NCBI GenBank assembly: GCA_019417325.1
Contig: DXVO01000038.1
Coordinates: forward strand, 183,851 to 247,850
DNA length: 64,000 nucleotides
Source of the DNA: Parabacteroides sp.
GTDB lineage: Bacteria; Bacteroidota; Bacteroidia; Bacteroidales; Tannerellaceae
Direction: 5' to 3'
Under the pieces are notes generated by a model that had not been told where the DNA came from, searched no databases, and worked only from the letters and a program-made list of their open reading frames with translations. The number at the start of each line of letters is the position of its first letter. The first letter of the stretch is position 1. Made by a program: the position numbers and the translations under genes. Below are positions 32,567-42,701 of the stretch, one piece after another.

Positions 32567-34069
32567 TTATTCGGAAGCCCAGTCAAGCGAACGTCCAACG
32601 GCTTTATGCCAGCCTTCCAGCAATGTATCGACTTCTTTCTGAGCCATCTCGGCACTAAACACTTTATCCAACGACCATTGTTCTTTCAGTTCATCCACGT
32701 TTTTCCAATAACCGACAGCCAGCCCGGCCAGATAAGCAGCTCCCAAAGCTGTTGTTTCAAGCACCTGCGGACGTACTACCGGACAATTACTGATGTCAGC
32801 CTGGAACTGCATAAGGAAATTATTCGCTATGGCTCCACCATCCACACGGATTTCTTTCGGACGGGTGTGAATATCGTTTTCCATAGCAGTAAGAACATCA
32901 TACACTTGGTAACATATACCTTCAAGAGCTGCACGCGTAATATGCGCCGCACTTGTTCCACGAGTGATACCTATAATTGTTCCACGAGCATACTGGTCCC
33001 AATGGGGAGCACCCAAACCGGTCAGAGCCGGAACAAAATAAACACCGCCGTTATTCGGTACGGAATTTGCCATTGCTTCCGTAATTGCAGCATCACGTAT
33101 CAATCCCAATTCATCACGTAGCCACTGTACAACAGCACCACCAACGAACACACTGCCTTCAAGCGCATAAACAACCTCACCATTAATTTTCCAGGCAATG
33201 GTTGTCAGCAAATTATTCTGGGAAATAACGGGCTTGTTTCCTGTATTCAGGATCATGAAACAACCGGTTCCATAAGTGGTTTTTATCATCCCCACATCCG
33301 TGCAGAGTTGTCCAAAAAGTGCAGCCTGCTGGTCACCAGCCATACCGGAAACCGGAATACCGGTTTTAAATAAAGGGGTACTTGTCTGACAGTAAACTTC
33401 ACTGCTGCTTTTTACTTCCGGCATCATAGAGAGAGGAATATCGAACAATTCCAGCAATTCCTTATCCCATTTCTGTGTATGAATATTGAACAACATCGTG
33501 CGGGAAGCATTCGTAATATCTGTAATAAAATGAGTACCGCGCGTCAGTTTCCAAACTAACCAGGAATCTATTGTGCCGAAACACAATTCACCCCGTTCGG
33601 CCCGTTCGCGAATGCCCTTTACATTATCTAATATCCAGCGTATCTTAGTTGCGGAGAAATAAGCGTCAATAATCAATCCGGTCTTTTCCTGAATCATAGT
33701 AGCATATCCCTGTGCTTTCAGTTCTTCACAGAAATCGGCTGTACGCCTATCTTGCCAGACTATTGCATTATATACGGGGAAACCTGTTTCCCTATCCCAG
33801 ATAATTGTTGTTTCGCGCTGGTTTGCGATACCGATACAAGCAATATGTTCATCGGTAACATCTGCTTTAGCCATTGCCTCTTTGATAGCAGACGACTGTG
33901 TATACCAGATTTCATTAGGGTCGTGTTCCACCCAACCCGGTTTCGGGAAATACTGCTGAAACGGGTTTTGTGCAAGTGTTATAATGGTTCCATGATGGTT
34001 AAACAGGATAGCTCTTGAAGAAGTAGTACCCTGGTCTATAGCCAACACATATTTACTTTTAAGGTCCAT
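32567..34069 (-). CDS. glpK: Glycerol kinase
   Basis: 500 residues, full length for the FGGY family. ATP and glycerol motifs: AIDQGTTSSRAILF, IANQRETTIIWD, FGTIDSWLVWKLT, SGMAGDQQAALFGQ, TYGTGCFMILNTG and the FGGY signature GGAIANNFLMQFQADI. Phosphorylates glycerol to glycerol 3-phosphate. Middle gene of the operon, 26 bases after glpD. Confidence 0.97.
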   Translation of the reverse strand: MDLKSKYVLAIDQGTTSSRAILFNHHGTIITLAQNPFQQYFPKPGWVEHDPNEIWYTQSSAIKEAMAKADVTDEHIACIGIANQRETTIIWDRETGFPVYNAIVWQDRRTADFCEELKAQGYATMIQEKTGLIIDAYFSATKIRWILDNVKGIRERAERGELCFGTIDSWLVWKLTRGTHFITDITNASRTMLFNIHTQKWDKELLELFDIPLSMMPEVKSSSEVYCQTSTPLFKTGIPVSGMAGDQQAALFGQLCTDVGMIKTTYGTGCFMILNTGNKPVISQNNLLTTIAWKINGEVVYALEGSVFVGGAVVQWLRDELGLIRDAAITEAMANSVPNNGGVYFVPALTGLGAPHWDQYARGTIIGITRGTSAAHITRAALEGICYQVYDVLTAMENDIHTRPKEIRVDGGAIANNFLMQFQADISNCPVVRPQVLETTALGAAYLAGLAVGYWKNVDELKEQWSLDKVFSAEMAQKEVDTLLEGWHKAVGRSLDWASE

Positions 34070-34095
34070 ACAAATTCAATCTTTAAATTCTTACA

Positions 34096-35670
34096 TTAAT
34101 CCAATACATAATTAGAGGCAACTTTCGTAAATTGCTTTTTCTGTTCTATCTTCCAAGCCTCATCCTTGCCTAATTCTTCTGTTAATATATCAGCAACTAC
34201 AGGAGCTACCTCTACAGCCGCACGGGCATCCAGGAACAACAGGCGAAGACGACGAGCCAAAATATCTTCAATGGTGCGAGCCATTTCATTCCGGATAATC
34301 CAGACAATCAAACCTCTCGTATAAGCATAACGAGGATGCAACTTCTCTTCCATTTCCGGAGATGAAGCCTCAAACTTGCGTATGTCATCCTCATCCGATC
34401 CAAATACATACAAAGGATTATTGAAATCCGGATTAGGACGGGCGCCATGTATCATATAATGTTCAGTTACACACTCCTCTATCTGTATATTCATATCACG
34501 AAGTGCATAATCAATCGTATCCTGTGCCATTCTACGGTAAGTAGTCCATTTACCTCCGATAATCGTTACCAATCCAGAGTCTTCACGCATCAGTTTATGG
34601 CTACGGGAAATTTCTTTTGTTTTCTTTCCTTCATCACGGGGCGCAGCAAGAGGACGAAGACCTGCAAATACAGATTGTACGTCACTACGTTTCGGCGGAC
34701 GTGTCAAATAATTGCCTGCCGTATCCAAAATAAACTGGATTTCCTTTTCCAGTGCTACGGGTTCCATTACCGATTTATCCATCAATGTATCTGTAGTCCC
34801 TACCACCACTTTATTGTGCCAGGGGACAGCGAACAGCACACGTCCATCAGATGTTTTTGGTATCATAACGGCATAATCGCTATCAAGGAAAGAAGATTCC
34901 AGGATAAGGTGCACTCCCTGGCTGGGACGTACGATCGGACGTTTTTCCGGCTTATCCATCTGCAGGATTTCATCAGCGAAAACACCTGTTGCATTGATCA
35001 CGGAGCGGGAACGTACTTTATATACTTTACCGCTTTCTTCATCGCGTACTTCCGCTCCACAAACTTTACCGGCTTCATCTTTCAGCAAGCCTACCACATT
35101 CGTGTAATTAAGCACACAAGCTCCGGCATCCACAGCCGTACGAGCCAGGTTAACAGCAAGGCGGGAATCGTCAAACTGCCCGTCATGATAAAGTACACCG
35201 GCTTTCAATCCTTTACTGCGAAGCTTGGGTATTTTACGGACAGCACGTTTCGGGCCTATACATAAAGACCGTCCGAAGCCCAGACGACCAGCCATCAAAT
35301 CATACATTGTAAGACCGATAGCATAGAAAGGTCCTTCCCACCAGCGATAACAAGGAATTAGAAAGGTTTGGTCTTTTACCAGATGAGGAGCATTTTTTCG
35401 TAGTAACCCGCGCTCATGCAATGCCTCAAACACCAGCATTACATCTCCTTGTGCCAAATAACGTACTCCACCATGTACCAGTTTCGTACTCCGGCTGGAG
35501 GTCGCTTTAGAAAAATCCGATCTTTCGAATAAAGCAACAGAATATCCACGCGTTGCTGCATCCAATGCAACACCCAGCCCCGTAGCTCCACCGCCTATTA
35601 CTATGAAATCGAAATCTTTTCCAGTGTCTAAAAATTGAGAAATTAATAACTCACGTTTCATATTACGCAT
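34096..35670 (-). CDS. glpD: Glycerol-3-phosphate dehydrogenase, FAD-dependent
   Basis: 524 residues. FAD-binding Rossmann motif VIGGGATGLGVALDAATRG, then SSRSTKLVHGGVRYL, a family mark, and VVGTTDTLMDKS, and near the end GGKWTTYRRMAQDTID. Oxidises glycerol 3-phosphate to dihydroxyacetone phosphate and passes electrons to quinone at the membrane. The first ATG at 35670 is favoured by the promoter spacing; a second is at 35661. First gene of the glp operon. No GlpR-type regulator is seen in the window. Confidence 0.96.
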   Translation of the reverse strand: MRNMKRELLISQFLDTGKDFDFIVIGGGATGLGVALDAATRGYSVALFERSDFSKATSSRSTKLVHGGVRYLAQGDVMLVFEALHERGLLRKNAPHLVKDQTFLIPCYRWWEGPFYAIGLTMYDLMAGRLGFGRSLCIGPKRAVRKIPKLRSKGLKAGVLYHDGQFDDSRLAVNLARTAVDAGACVLNYTNVVGLLKDEAGKVCGAEVRDEESGKVYKVRSRSVINATGVFADEILQMDKPEKRPIVRPSQGVHLILESSFLDSDYAVMIPKTSDGRVLFAVPWHNKVVVGTTDTLMDKSVMEPVALEKEIQFILDTAGNYLTRPPKRSDVQSVFAGLRPLAAPRDEGKKTKEISRSHKLMREDSGLVTIIGGKWTTYRRMAQDTIDYALRDMNIQIEECVTEHYMIHGARPNPDFNNPLYVFGSDEDDIRKFEASSPEMEEKLHPRYAYTRGLIVWIIRNEMARTIEDILARRLRLLFLDARAAVEVAPVVADILTEELGKDEAWKIEQKKQFTKVASNYVLD

Positions 35671-35689
35671 CTTTAAAGATTAACATCTA

Positions 35690-35697
35690 CAAATCTA
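35690..35697 (-). promoter_or_regulatory. -7 box of the glp operon
   Basis: Minus strand TAGATTTG, 20 bases before the ATG at 35670. Confidence 0.45.
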
Positions 35698-35758
35698 ACA
35701 AATAAAATCTGATAAAAAATGCGTTATGAAATAATTAAGACAGAAGGCTTTACACAAC

Positions 35759-35824
35759 TCAGGCACGAAAACCCGTTCTCCACTTTGAATATTAAAAGAT
35801 GGGAAACGGATGGTCCGTGCCTGA
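35759..35824 (-). terminator. Weak long hairpin after the PBP gene
   Basis: TCAGGCACG (35759-35767) pairs with CGTGCCTGA (35816-35824), with a long, partly paired interior. No clear T-run, so only a candidate. Confidence 0.35.
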
Positions 35825-35836
35825 ATTTAAGAAATA

Positions 35837-38182
35837 TTATTCAAACATCTTGTCAATACCCCCTACATCGGTAGGTATCTGTTTGCGATCTTCTTCGTTT
35901 GTCGTTTTACAAGGATTTTTATATTGTTCAGGAACTTCGAAATCTTCCGTCTCAGAATAGTTCAAAGTCTTGTCTGCATACACTTTCTGCATATATAAGC
36001 CGTAGACAGGCAATGCCATGCTGGCGCCCTGTCCATCTTGCAAGCGGTCGAAATGTATAGAACGGTCTTCACCTCCTACCCAGCAACCGGACACTAAACT
36101 CGGAGTAAATGCCATAAACCAACCATCGGAGTTGTTCTGCGTCGTTCCTGTCTTCCCTCCCATTGGAGCTTTGATTCCATAACGGAAACGAACACGGCTA
36201 CCTGTACCTCCATCCATAACGCTGCGCAACATATAAAGCATTTTATAAGAAGCTTCTTCTGTCAAGACTTCGCTCATTTGAGGATTAAAGTTGGCTATCG
36301 TATTCCCATACGGATCTTCAATATGGGTTACATAAAGAGGCTCTACACGAATACCTCTATTTGCAAATGTTGTGTAAGCACTCACCATCTCCGCTACCGA
36401 AACATCCGGTGTACCCAAGCAAACGGATATAACCGGGTCGATATGATTTTTCAAACCGAATGAATGCAACAAACGTACGAAAGTATAAGGAGACATCTGT
36501 CCCATCAGCCATGCTGTTACCCAGTTATCCGAATTTTGTAATCCCCATTGGATGGACACTTTTTCACCGACACGTTTAGCACTGGCATTACGTGGGGTCC
36601 ACAATATGCCATTCTCATCAGTTAACTGTTGCTGCACATGCAACATTTCATCGCAAGGGCTAAATCCTTCGATCATAGCCAGCGAATAAAGAAACGGTTT
36701 AATGGTAGAACCTATCTGACGACGTCCACCGTTCACCATATCATATTGAAAATCATTATAGTCTATACCACCGACATATGCTTTGACATGTCCGCTCCGC
36801 GGGTCCATAGACATAAAACCGGTACGAAGGAAACTCTTATGATAACGGATGGAATCTAAAGGAGACATTATGGTATCCCTTGGTCCGCTCCAGGTAAATA
36901 CCCGCATTTCCACAGGTTTCTTAAATTCTTTCCGTATCTCGTCTTCTTTCATTCCGCTCTTCTTCAATTCACGGTAACGGTCGGTCTGGTGCATTGCACG
37001 TATCATCATCGTATCAACCTGACCGGCTGAAACAGAACGGGAGAACGGGGCATAACTTCTACCTTGCTTTTCTTTAAAGAAAGAAGGTTGCAAAGTCTTA
37101 CTGAAATGTTCCTGTACCGCTTCTTCCGCATACTTCTGCATGCGTGAATCTATGGTTGTATAGATTTTCAAACCGTCGGTATAAATATTATAATTGGAAC
37201 CATCGGCTTTCTTATTCTTATTACACCAGCCATATAAAGGATTGGTTTCCCATGCTAATGAATCTTCACTGAATTTCTGGGATTGCCAGGATGCATAATT
37301 CTTTCGCTCCGGTTTCTTTGCCATCATTACCAAACGAAGATATTCACGGAAATAAGGAGCCGGACCGTCTTTATGGTCCATACGGGTAAAACGAAGTGTA
37401 AGAGGTAATGTTTTCAAAGAGTCACATTCCGCCTTACTCAGATAACCGGCTTTCTCCATCTGCTCCAATACGGTATTACGGCGCCCACGTGTACGCTCTG
37501 GTTGTCGCACCGGATTGAAATAAGAAGGGTTTTTACACATCCCAATCAACGTTGCGGCTTCTTCTATTTTTAAATTCTTGGGAGTCGTTCCAAAATAGAC
37601 GCGAGAAGCCGACTGAATACCAACGGCATTATACAGGAAGTCGAATTTGTTCAAATACATATTGACAATCTCTTCCTTGGTATAGAAACGTTCCAACTGT
37701 ACGGCTATCACCCATTCGATAGGTTTTTGGAACAAACGTTCCATGATATTATCGGCGCTGGGCGAAAATAATTGCTTGGCAAGCTGTTGGGTAATCGTAC
37801 TACCTCCACCACCGCTTTTTTGCATCAAAAGACCACGCTTCACAACTGCACGAAATAGCCCCTGTGCATCAATGCCACTATGTTCGGAAAAACGAATATC
37901 TTCTGTTGCTATTAATGCCTTTACCAAATAAGGAGACAGGTCCTGGTAATTGACATATATACGGTTATCTTTACTATGTGCGTAGGATCCCAGTACTTTA
38001 CCATCGGAAGAGATGACCTGGGATGCATATTTATCTATCGGATTTTCAAGTTGTTCTACCGGAGGCATATAACCGATAGAACCATTGGCAATTGCTGTAA
38101 ACAACAGGGCTACTATTCCTACCCCTGCGGCAAACAACACCCAAAATGCAATAATAATACCTTTTGTTACTTTTGAAGCCAT
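35837..38182 (-). CDS. Class A penicillin-binding protein (PBP1A type)
   Basis: 781 residues. One N-terminal membrane anchor. Glycosyltransferase 51 domain: catalytic Glu in EDIRFSEHSGIDAQG, GGGSTITQQLAKQLF, and KEEIVNMYLN. Transpeptidase domain: GSTIKPFLYS (the SxxK serine), NSDNWVTAWL (SxN) and GGKTGTTQNNSDGWF (KTG). It polymerises and crosslinks peptidoglycan on the outer face of the inner membrane. The length and order match Bacteroidetes PBP1A. A -7 box lies 25 bases upstream. Confidence 0.96.
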   Translation of the reverse strand: MASKVTKGIIIAFWVLFAAGVGIVALLFTAIANGSIGYMPPVEQLENPIDKYASQVISSDGKVLGSYAHSKDNRIYVNYQDLSPYLVKALIATEDIRFSEHSGIDAQGLFRAVVKRGLLMQKSGGGGSTITQQLAKQLFSPSADNIMERLFQKPIEWVIAVQLERFYTKEEIVNMYLNKFDFLYNAVGIQSASRVYFGTTPKNLKIEEAATLIGMCKNPSYFNPVRQPERTRGRRNTVLEQMEKAGYLSKAECDSLKTLPLTLRFTRMDHKDGPAPYFREYLRLVMMAKKPERKNYASWQSQKFSEDSLAWETNPLYGWCNKNKKADGSNYNIYTDGLKIYTTIDSRMQKYAEEAVQEHFSKTLQPSFFKEKQGRSYAPFSRSVSAGQVDTMMIRAMHQTDRYRELKKSGMKEDEIRKEFKKPVEMRVFTWSGPRDTIMSPLDSIRYHKSFLRTGFMSMDPRSGHVKAYVGGIDYNDFQYDMVNGGRRQIGSTIKPFLYSLAMIEGFSPCDEMLHVQQQLTDENGILWTPRNASAKRVGEKVSIQWGLQNSDNWVTAWLMGQMSPYTFVRLLHSFGLKNHIDPVISVCLGTPDVSVAEMVSAYTTFANRGIRVEPLYVTHIEDPYGNTIANFNPQMSEVLTEEASYKMLYMLRSVMDGGTGSRVRFRYGIKAPMGGKTGTTQNNSDGWFMAFTPSLVSGCWVGGEDRSIHFDRLQDGQGASMALPVYGLYMQKVYADKTLNYSETEDFEVPEQYKNPCKTTNEEDRKQIPTDVGGIDKMFE

Positions 38183-38206
38183 TCTTTATTTTCGTTATTC
38201 AGTCGG

Positions 38207-38214
38207 CAAAGGTA
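38207..38214 (-). promoter_or_regulatory. -7 box of the PBP gene
   Basis: Minus strand TACCTTTG with TTTG 16 bases further upstream (38231-38234). Confidence 0.5.
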
Positions 38215-38249
38215 ATAATTTATTGCCATACAAATAAGTAAATCTGTCG

Positions 38250-39194
38250 TTATTCTACCAACATGATTACCCCCAAACTCATCAATCCGATGAATATCCA
38301 AAGAATGACACCTTGCACCATAGGACGTACCCCAACATGTTTAATCACCTTACGGGACAAGCCACTGCCTATTAAAAATAAAGTTACCGTCAACCCTTTC
38401 TTTGCAGTCCAGACAAGTGAAGAACTTACCACCTCAGGAATGGATAAAAATGTATTTGCAACCATAGCCAATATAAAAAAGAAAATGAACCAGGGAATAC
38501 TAATTTTGGCACCTTTCTGTTTGAACAGGAACATGGTTGCAATTGTAACCGGAATAATCCAAAGCGCACGGGTCAGTTTAACCATCGTTGCTATTTCAAG
38601 CGCTTTCTCACCATAAGCAGCTCCGGCACCCACTACCGAACTGGTATCGTGTATAGCTATTGCCGCCCACATTCCGAACTGCTCTTGTGTCATTCCTAAC
38701 AAATGCCCGATAGGAGGAAAAATAAATAAGGCGATGGCATTTAATATAAAAATCGTTCCGAGTGACATGGACATTTCATTATCATTCGCCTTCACCACCG
38801 GGGCAACAGCAGCTATTGCACTTCCCCCACAAATAGCCGTACCTGCAGAAATCAAATAAGCAGTCTTTTTGTCCATCATCAGACGTTTACCCAGATACAT
38901 TCCCAAAACGAGAACTGCAACTACAGACACAACTGTAAAAATCATTCCGTCTTTTCCTGTTTGTAAAGATTCATGCAAATTCATGCCAAAGCCCAGACCT
39001 ACGACTGAAAACTGCAATAAATATTTAGAAGTCTTTTTACTGAACACAGGAAACGGTTGCCCTGCTGTCATTCCTAAAGCAAGACCTAAGAACAAGGCTA
39101 TAGCCGGTGAAATAAAGGGCATCAGGCAAAGAATAAAAAGAAGGATAAATAATGGTTTGTTGTACTTTGTCAAAACTTGCTCAATTGTATTCAT
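38250..39194 (-). CDS. YeiH/UPF0324 family membrane protein (putative sulfate exporter)
   Basis: 314 residues, about ten spans. Family marks LQFSVVGLGFGMNLHESLQ, LISAGTAICGGSAIAAVAPV and AIAIHDTSSVVGAGAAYG, the last two being the strongest UPF0324 signatures. The family is annotated as putative sulfate exporters on limited evidence. It stands alone with its own promoter; the neighbours give no metabolic hint. Confidence 0.9.
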   Translation of the reverse strand: MNTIEQVLTKYNKPLFILLFILCLMPFISPAIALFLGLALGMTAGQPFPVFSKKTSKYLLQFSVVGLGFGMNLHESLQTGKDGMIFTVVSVVAVLVLGMYLGKRLMMDKKTAYLISAGTAICGGSAIAAVAPVVKANDNEMSMSLGTIFILNAIALFIFPPIGHLLGMTQEQFGMWAAIAIHDTSSVVGAGAAYGEKALEIATMVKLTRALWIIPVTIATMFLFKQKGAKISIPWFIFFFILAMVANTFLSIPEVVSSSLVWTAKKGLTVTLFLIGSGLSRKVIKHVGVRPMVQGVILWIFIGLMSLGVIMLVE

Positions 39195-39230
39195 CTGTTT
39201 ATATCACTTATGTTTTTATTTTTCAGCCGG

Positions 39231-39238
39231 CAAAGATA
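39231..39238 (-). promoter_or_regulatory. -7 box of the YeiH-family gene
   Basis: Minus strand TATCTTTG with TTTG 16 bases further upstream (39255-39258). Confidence 0.5.
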
Positions 39239-39323
39239 CAACAGATAAACCGTCCAAAGGTTATCAAAATACCGAATAGATTATAACTTTAAGTTATGAT
39301 ATACAACATGTTCTTAATTATTA

Positions 39324-39331
39324 TATCTTTG
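39324..39331 (+). promoter_or_regulatory. -7 box of the M13 peptidase gene
   Basis: TATCTTTG. It overlaps the in-frame GTG at 39331, which therefore cannot be the start, and supports the ATG at 39364. Confidence 0.6.
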
Positions 39332-39363
39332 TGAAAGTTTATTACAAATTGAATAACAAATAT

Positions 39364-41397
39364 ATGAGAAAAACAAACTCTCTTTTTTGTTTTGCTTTGC
39401 AAATAGCCAAAATCCTGTTTGGTACGCAGCTATTCATACTGCTATTAACAGCTTGTAGTGATGACTCCAGAAACTCAACTACCGATCCGATGCCTTGGTC
39501 ATATAGTGATGATATGGACGAAACAGTCTTACCGGGAAATGATTTTTATGAATATGCTTTAGGAGAATGGTTAGGAACGGCGACACTTCCCCCCGGACAA
39601 AATATTTATGGTATTAATGAGGAAGCTTATGATAAACAAATAGAAAATATTAAAAAGCTGCTTGATTCTACAAATGACCCTACTATTACTAAACTGCGAC
39701 AAGACGGAACAAATAATCAGCTAACGGAACAAAACAGTATCAATGCTTTGAAAAAGCATTTACAATCAGTTCAAAATATATATTCGGAAGCAGATTTATT
39801 GAAAGCTATCGGAAAAATTATCAGCTTAGGATACAAACCATTCTTTTCTGTCACAGTAGCACCTATTAATGGAATTTTTGCACCTCGCCTAAATGCAGGA
39901 TACACCTTTTATTCGGATTCTTACTACTATCAACCGGGAGGTACCAATTTCAATACATATAAAGAATGGATTGCTTACTGCTTTCAAATGGTAGGATACA
40001 GTATAAATGACGCTTATCGAAAAGCGGATAACGCTATCAATATTGAACGTTCGATTGCAATCTGTACAAATCCGGATTCTTACACTTTAAAATATTGGAG
40101 TGATGCCGATAACTACAGTCGTTTAAAGAAGTTGTCGCAAGCAAGTACCAAGGCTGCATCTTCTATTTGGGATGTCTTTTTTGAAAGTATGGGATTAGAT
40201 CCTCAACTCACAAAAATTTATGAACCTGCTATTCCCATTCTTGATATTATATCAGAGCAGGATACGGAAATATTAAAAGATTATATAGAAAATTGTATTA
40301 TACAGAGTAATCGGGATTATCTGCCGATGGAATTCCGTCAAAAAGAAGAGGTATTATTCAATAATAAAATTCTGCCTGCAAATTCACTAATAAACAATGC
40401 TATAAAACAATTCATGACCTATCATATAAGCAAGCTGTATGTGGAAAAATATTTCGATCCTTCTTACAAACAGCGGGGTACAGAAATGGCCAATGAAATG
40501 AGAAACATATTTAAACGCCGCATAGAGAATCTGGACTGGATGAGTGGTACGACCAAAAGCAAAGCGATAGCAAAACTGGAAGCTATGAAATTTAATATCG
40601 GCTATCCTGATACATGGAATGAACTGGGTAGTCCCCGCTTAAGTGGCGACTGTTTTTGTACGGACATCATGCAGTGCAGAGAACAAAATTATAAATTCAA
40701 CATCAGTATCTCCGGGAAATCCATTAAAGAGGGCTCTTGGGATTTTATAATTCCGAAAAAACCGTTATATATCGTAAATACATTTTATTATCCACCTCTC
40801 AACTCCTTGATTATTCCTGCAGCAATCATGCTTCCTCCTGTTTATGATTTATCGGTTTCTGATGCTTTCAATTATGCCGCTCTCGGAGCTACAACCATCG
40901 GACACGAGATGACGCATGGTTTTGATAACAATGGCTCACGATTCAACCAGGACGGTGTAGTTGAAGACTGGTGGACGCTTGCTGATAAACTGGAATTTAA
41001 AAAGAGACAGGATGCTTTCGTCGAATGTTTTAACTCTATGGAAGCATGGCCGGGATTACAAGCTGATGGCGAGAAGACACTTGGTGAAAATATTGCTGAT
41101 TTGGGTGGTTTGGAAATAGCCCACCAAACTTTTATGGAGAAAAAAGCAAATGAGGGTTTCAAAGGCTCTGAACTGGAAGACCAGGAAAAGAAATTTTATC
41201 TGTCATTCGCCCAAGCCTGGAAAGCTATTTATACACAAGAATATGCGATTAAAGCAACCCAAACGGACGTGCACTCTTTACCCAAGCTCCGTGTTAATGG
41301 TATTGTGATTCATACGGACGCATGGTATAACGCATTTGATGTACAGTGGGGTGATAAATTGTTTATACAGGAAGATATGCGTACACATATCTGGTAA
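39364..41397 (+). CDS. M13 family zinc metallopeptidase, lipoprotein
   Basis: 677 residues from the ATG at 39364. Signal ends in the lipobox LLTAC followed by SDDS, a typical Bacteroidetes surface-lipoprotein export type of acidic stretch. The neprilysin-like catalytic domain has TIGHEMTHGFDNNGS (HExxH, near nt 40900), ENIADLGGLEIAHQTF (third zinc ligand Glu) and near the end LPKLRVNGIVIHTDAWYNAF (the family NxxxxxxxAFYxxF variant). It cleaves oligopeptides of limited length, probably outside the cell. AT-rich compared with neighbours. A hairpin terminator follows. Confidence 0.94.
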   Translation: MRKTNSLFCFALQIAKILFGTQLFILLLTACSDDSRNSTTDPMPWSYSDDMDETVLPGNDFYEYALGEWLGTATLPPGQNIYGINEEAYDKQIENIKKLLDSTNDPTITKLRQDGTNNQLTEQNSINALKKHLQSVQNIYSEADLLKAIGKIISLGYKPFFSVTVAPINGIFAPRLNAGYTFYSDSYYYQPGGTNFNTYKEWIAYCFQMVGYSINDAYRKADNAINIERSIAICTNPDSYTLKYWSDADNYSRLKKLSQASTKAASSIWDVFFESMGLDPQLTKIYEPAIPILDIISEQDTEILKDYIENCIIQSNRDYLPMEFRQKEEVLFNNKILPANSLINNAIKQFMTYHISKLYVEKYFDPSYKQRGTEMANEMRNIFKRRIENLDWMSGTTKSKAIAKLEAMKFNIGYPDTWNELGSPRLSGDCFCTDIMQCREQNYKFNISISGKSIKEGSWDFIIPKKPLYIVNTFYYPPLNSLIIPAAIMLPPVYDLSVSDAFNYAALGATTIGHEMTHGFDNNGSRFNQDGVVEDWWTLADKLEFKKRQDAFVECFNSMEAWPGLQADGEKTLGENIADLGGLEIAHQTFMEKKANEGFKGSELEDQEKKFYLSFAQAWKAIYTQEYAIKATQTDVHSLPKLRVNGIVIHTDAWYNAFDVQWGDKLFIQEDMRTHIW

Positions 41398-41413
41398 AAA
41401 AAGATAAGGAAAA

Positions 41414-41441
41414 AGGATACATTCAATAATTGAAGTATCCT
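41414..41441 (+). terminator. Terminator of the M13 peptidase gene
   Basis: AGGATAC / GTATCCT outer stem plus TTCAA / TTGAA inner stem with one bulged A, followed at 41451 by ATTTTT. Confidence 0.65.
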
Positions 41442-41603
41442 CTTCCCTTAATTTTTAAACCAATTTGAACAAATTAAAGAACGTTCGAGATATCACATCC
41501 CAAACGTTCCAAACATAACTTTTTGTATTATGTAATACTAAAGGGTAAGGTTTTGGTAATATCTTATTTCCAAAAGGAAGTTGTATTTTAAAGAGAGTGT
41601 GAT

Positions 41604-42674
41604 CTATTTGTACATGTTATCATAATATTTTTGATAATCTCCGGAAGTAACATTGTCCATCCAAGCCTGATTATCCAAATACCATTTTACCGTTTTCTCA
41701 ATGCCTTCTTCAAACTGAAGACTGGGTTCCCATCCCAATTCATTTTTCAGCTTGCTGGAATTTATAGCATAACGTAAATCATGTCCTTTACGATCTGTTA
41801 TATAGGTAATCAAATCTAAAGAATAGCCTTCCGGATTTCCTAACAGACGATCCACGGTTTTAATTATAACTTTTATCAGGTCTATATTTTTCCATTCATT
41901 AAAACCACCTATATTGTATGTATCCGCCGTCCTGCCCTGATGAAAAATGAGATCAATGGCACGAGCATGATCCACCACATACAGCCAGTCGCGTACATTC
42001 TCTCCTTTACCATATACCGGTAACGGTTTTCCATGACGTATATTGTTGATAAAAAGCGGAATCAGTTTTTCAGGAAACTGGTAGGGGCCATAATTGTTAG
42101 AGCAGTTCGTCACGATAGTCGGCATACCATACGTGTCATGAAAGGCCCGGACAAAGTGGTCACTTCCCGCTTTACTTGCAGAGTACGGACTATGAGGCTG
42201 GTATTTAGTCTCCTCCGTAAAGAAAGTTCCGTCAAAATCCAACGCTCCATATACTTCATCGGTAGAGATATGATAGAAACGTTTCCCCTCATACTTTTCC
42301 GGCAGGGATTCCCAATACAGCTTGGCAGCTTGAAGCAGCGTCAGTGTGCCCATCACATTGGTTTGTGCAAAAGTGAACGGGTCCTTGATACTTCTGTCCA
42401 CATGGCTTTCAGCGGCAAGATGGATGATGCCGTCTACTTGGTATCGCATCAACAGTTCTTGAATAGTTTCGAAATCACAAATATCCACTTTAACAAAGGT
42501 ATAATTCGGTTTATCTTCTATATCTTTCAGATTCGTCAGATTACCAGCATAAGTCAGTTTATCCAGATTTATAATACGATATTCTGGATACTTGTTTACA
42601 AAAAGACGTACCACATGGCTACCGATAAAGCCTGCACCACCGGTTATAATTATGTTGCGTTTGAATGAATCCAT
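41604..42674 (-). CDS. rmlB: dTDP-glucose 4,6-dehydratase
   Basis: 356 residues from the ATG at 42674; an upstream in-frame TTG at 42683 is unlikely. SDR fold with NAD motif GGAGFIGSHVVRLF, catalytic STDEVYG (Asp-Glu) and YSASKAGSD (Tyr-Lys). Second step from glucose 1-phosphate to dTDP-L-rhamnose or another 6-deoxyhexose. Last gene of the capsule locus; the order rmlA-rmlC-rmlD-rmlB is as in many Bacteroides loci. Confidence 0.97.
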   Translation of the reverse strand: MDSFKRNIIITGGAGFIGSHVVRLFVNKYPEYRIINLDKLTYAGNLTNLKDIEDKPNYTFVKVDICDFETIQELLMRYQVDGIIHLAAESHVDRSIKDPFTFAQTNVMGTLTLLQAAKLYWESLPEKYEGKRFYHISTDEVYGALDFDGTFFTEETKYQPHSPYSASKAGSDHFVRAFHDTYGMPTIVTNCSNNYGPYQFPEKLIPLFINNIRHGKPLPVYGKGENVRDWLYVVDHARAIDLIFHQGRTADTYNIGGFNEWKNIDLIKVIIKTVDRLLGNPEGYSLDLITYITDRKGHDLRYAINSSKLKNELGWEPSLQFEEGIEKTVKWYLDNQAWMDNVTSGDYQKYYDNMYK

Positions 42675-42701
42675 ATTTTTCAATTTTACTATATGTAGTT
42701 A

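Noticed and set aside
32435..33121. 228-codon plus-strand frame
   Set aside because: Antisense shadow of glpK and glpF.
34447..35265. 272-codon plus-strand frame
   Set aside because: Antisense shadow of glpD, which has all family motifs.
42033..42668. 211-codon plus-strand frame
   Set aside because: Antisense shadow of rmlB.
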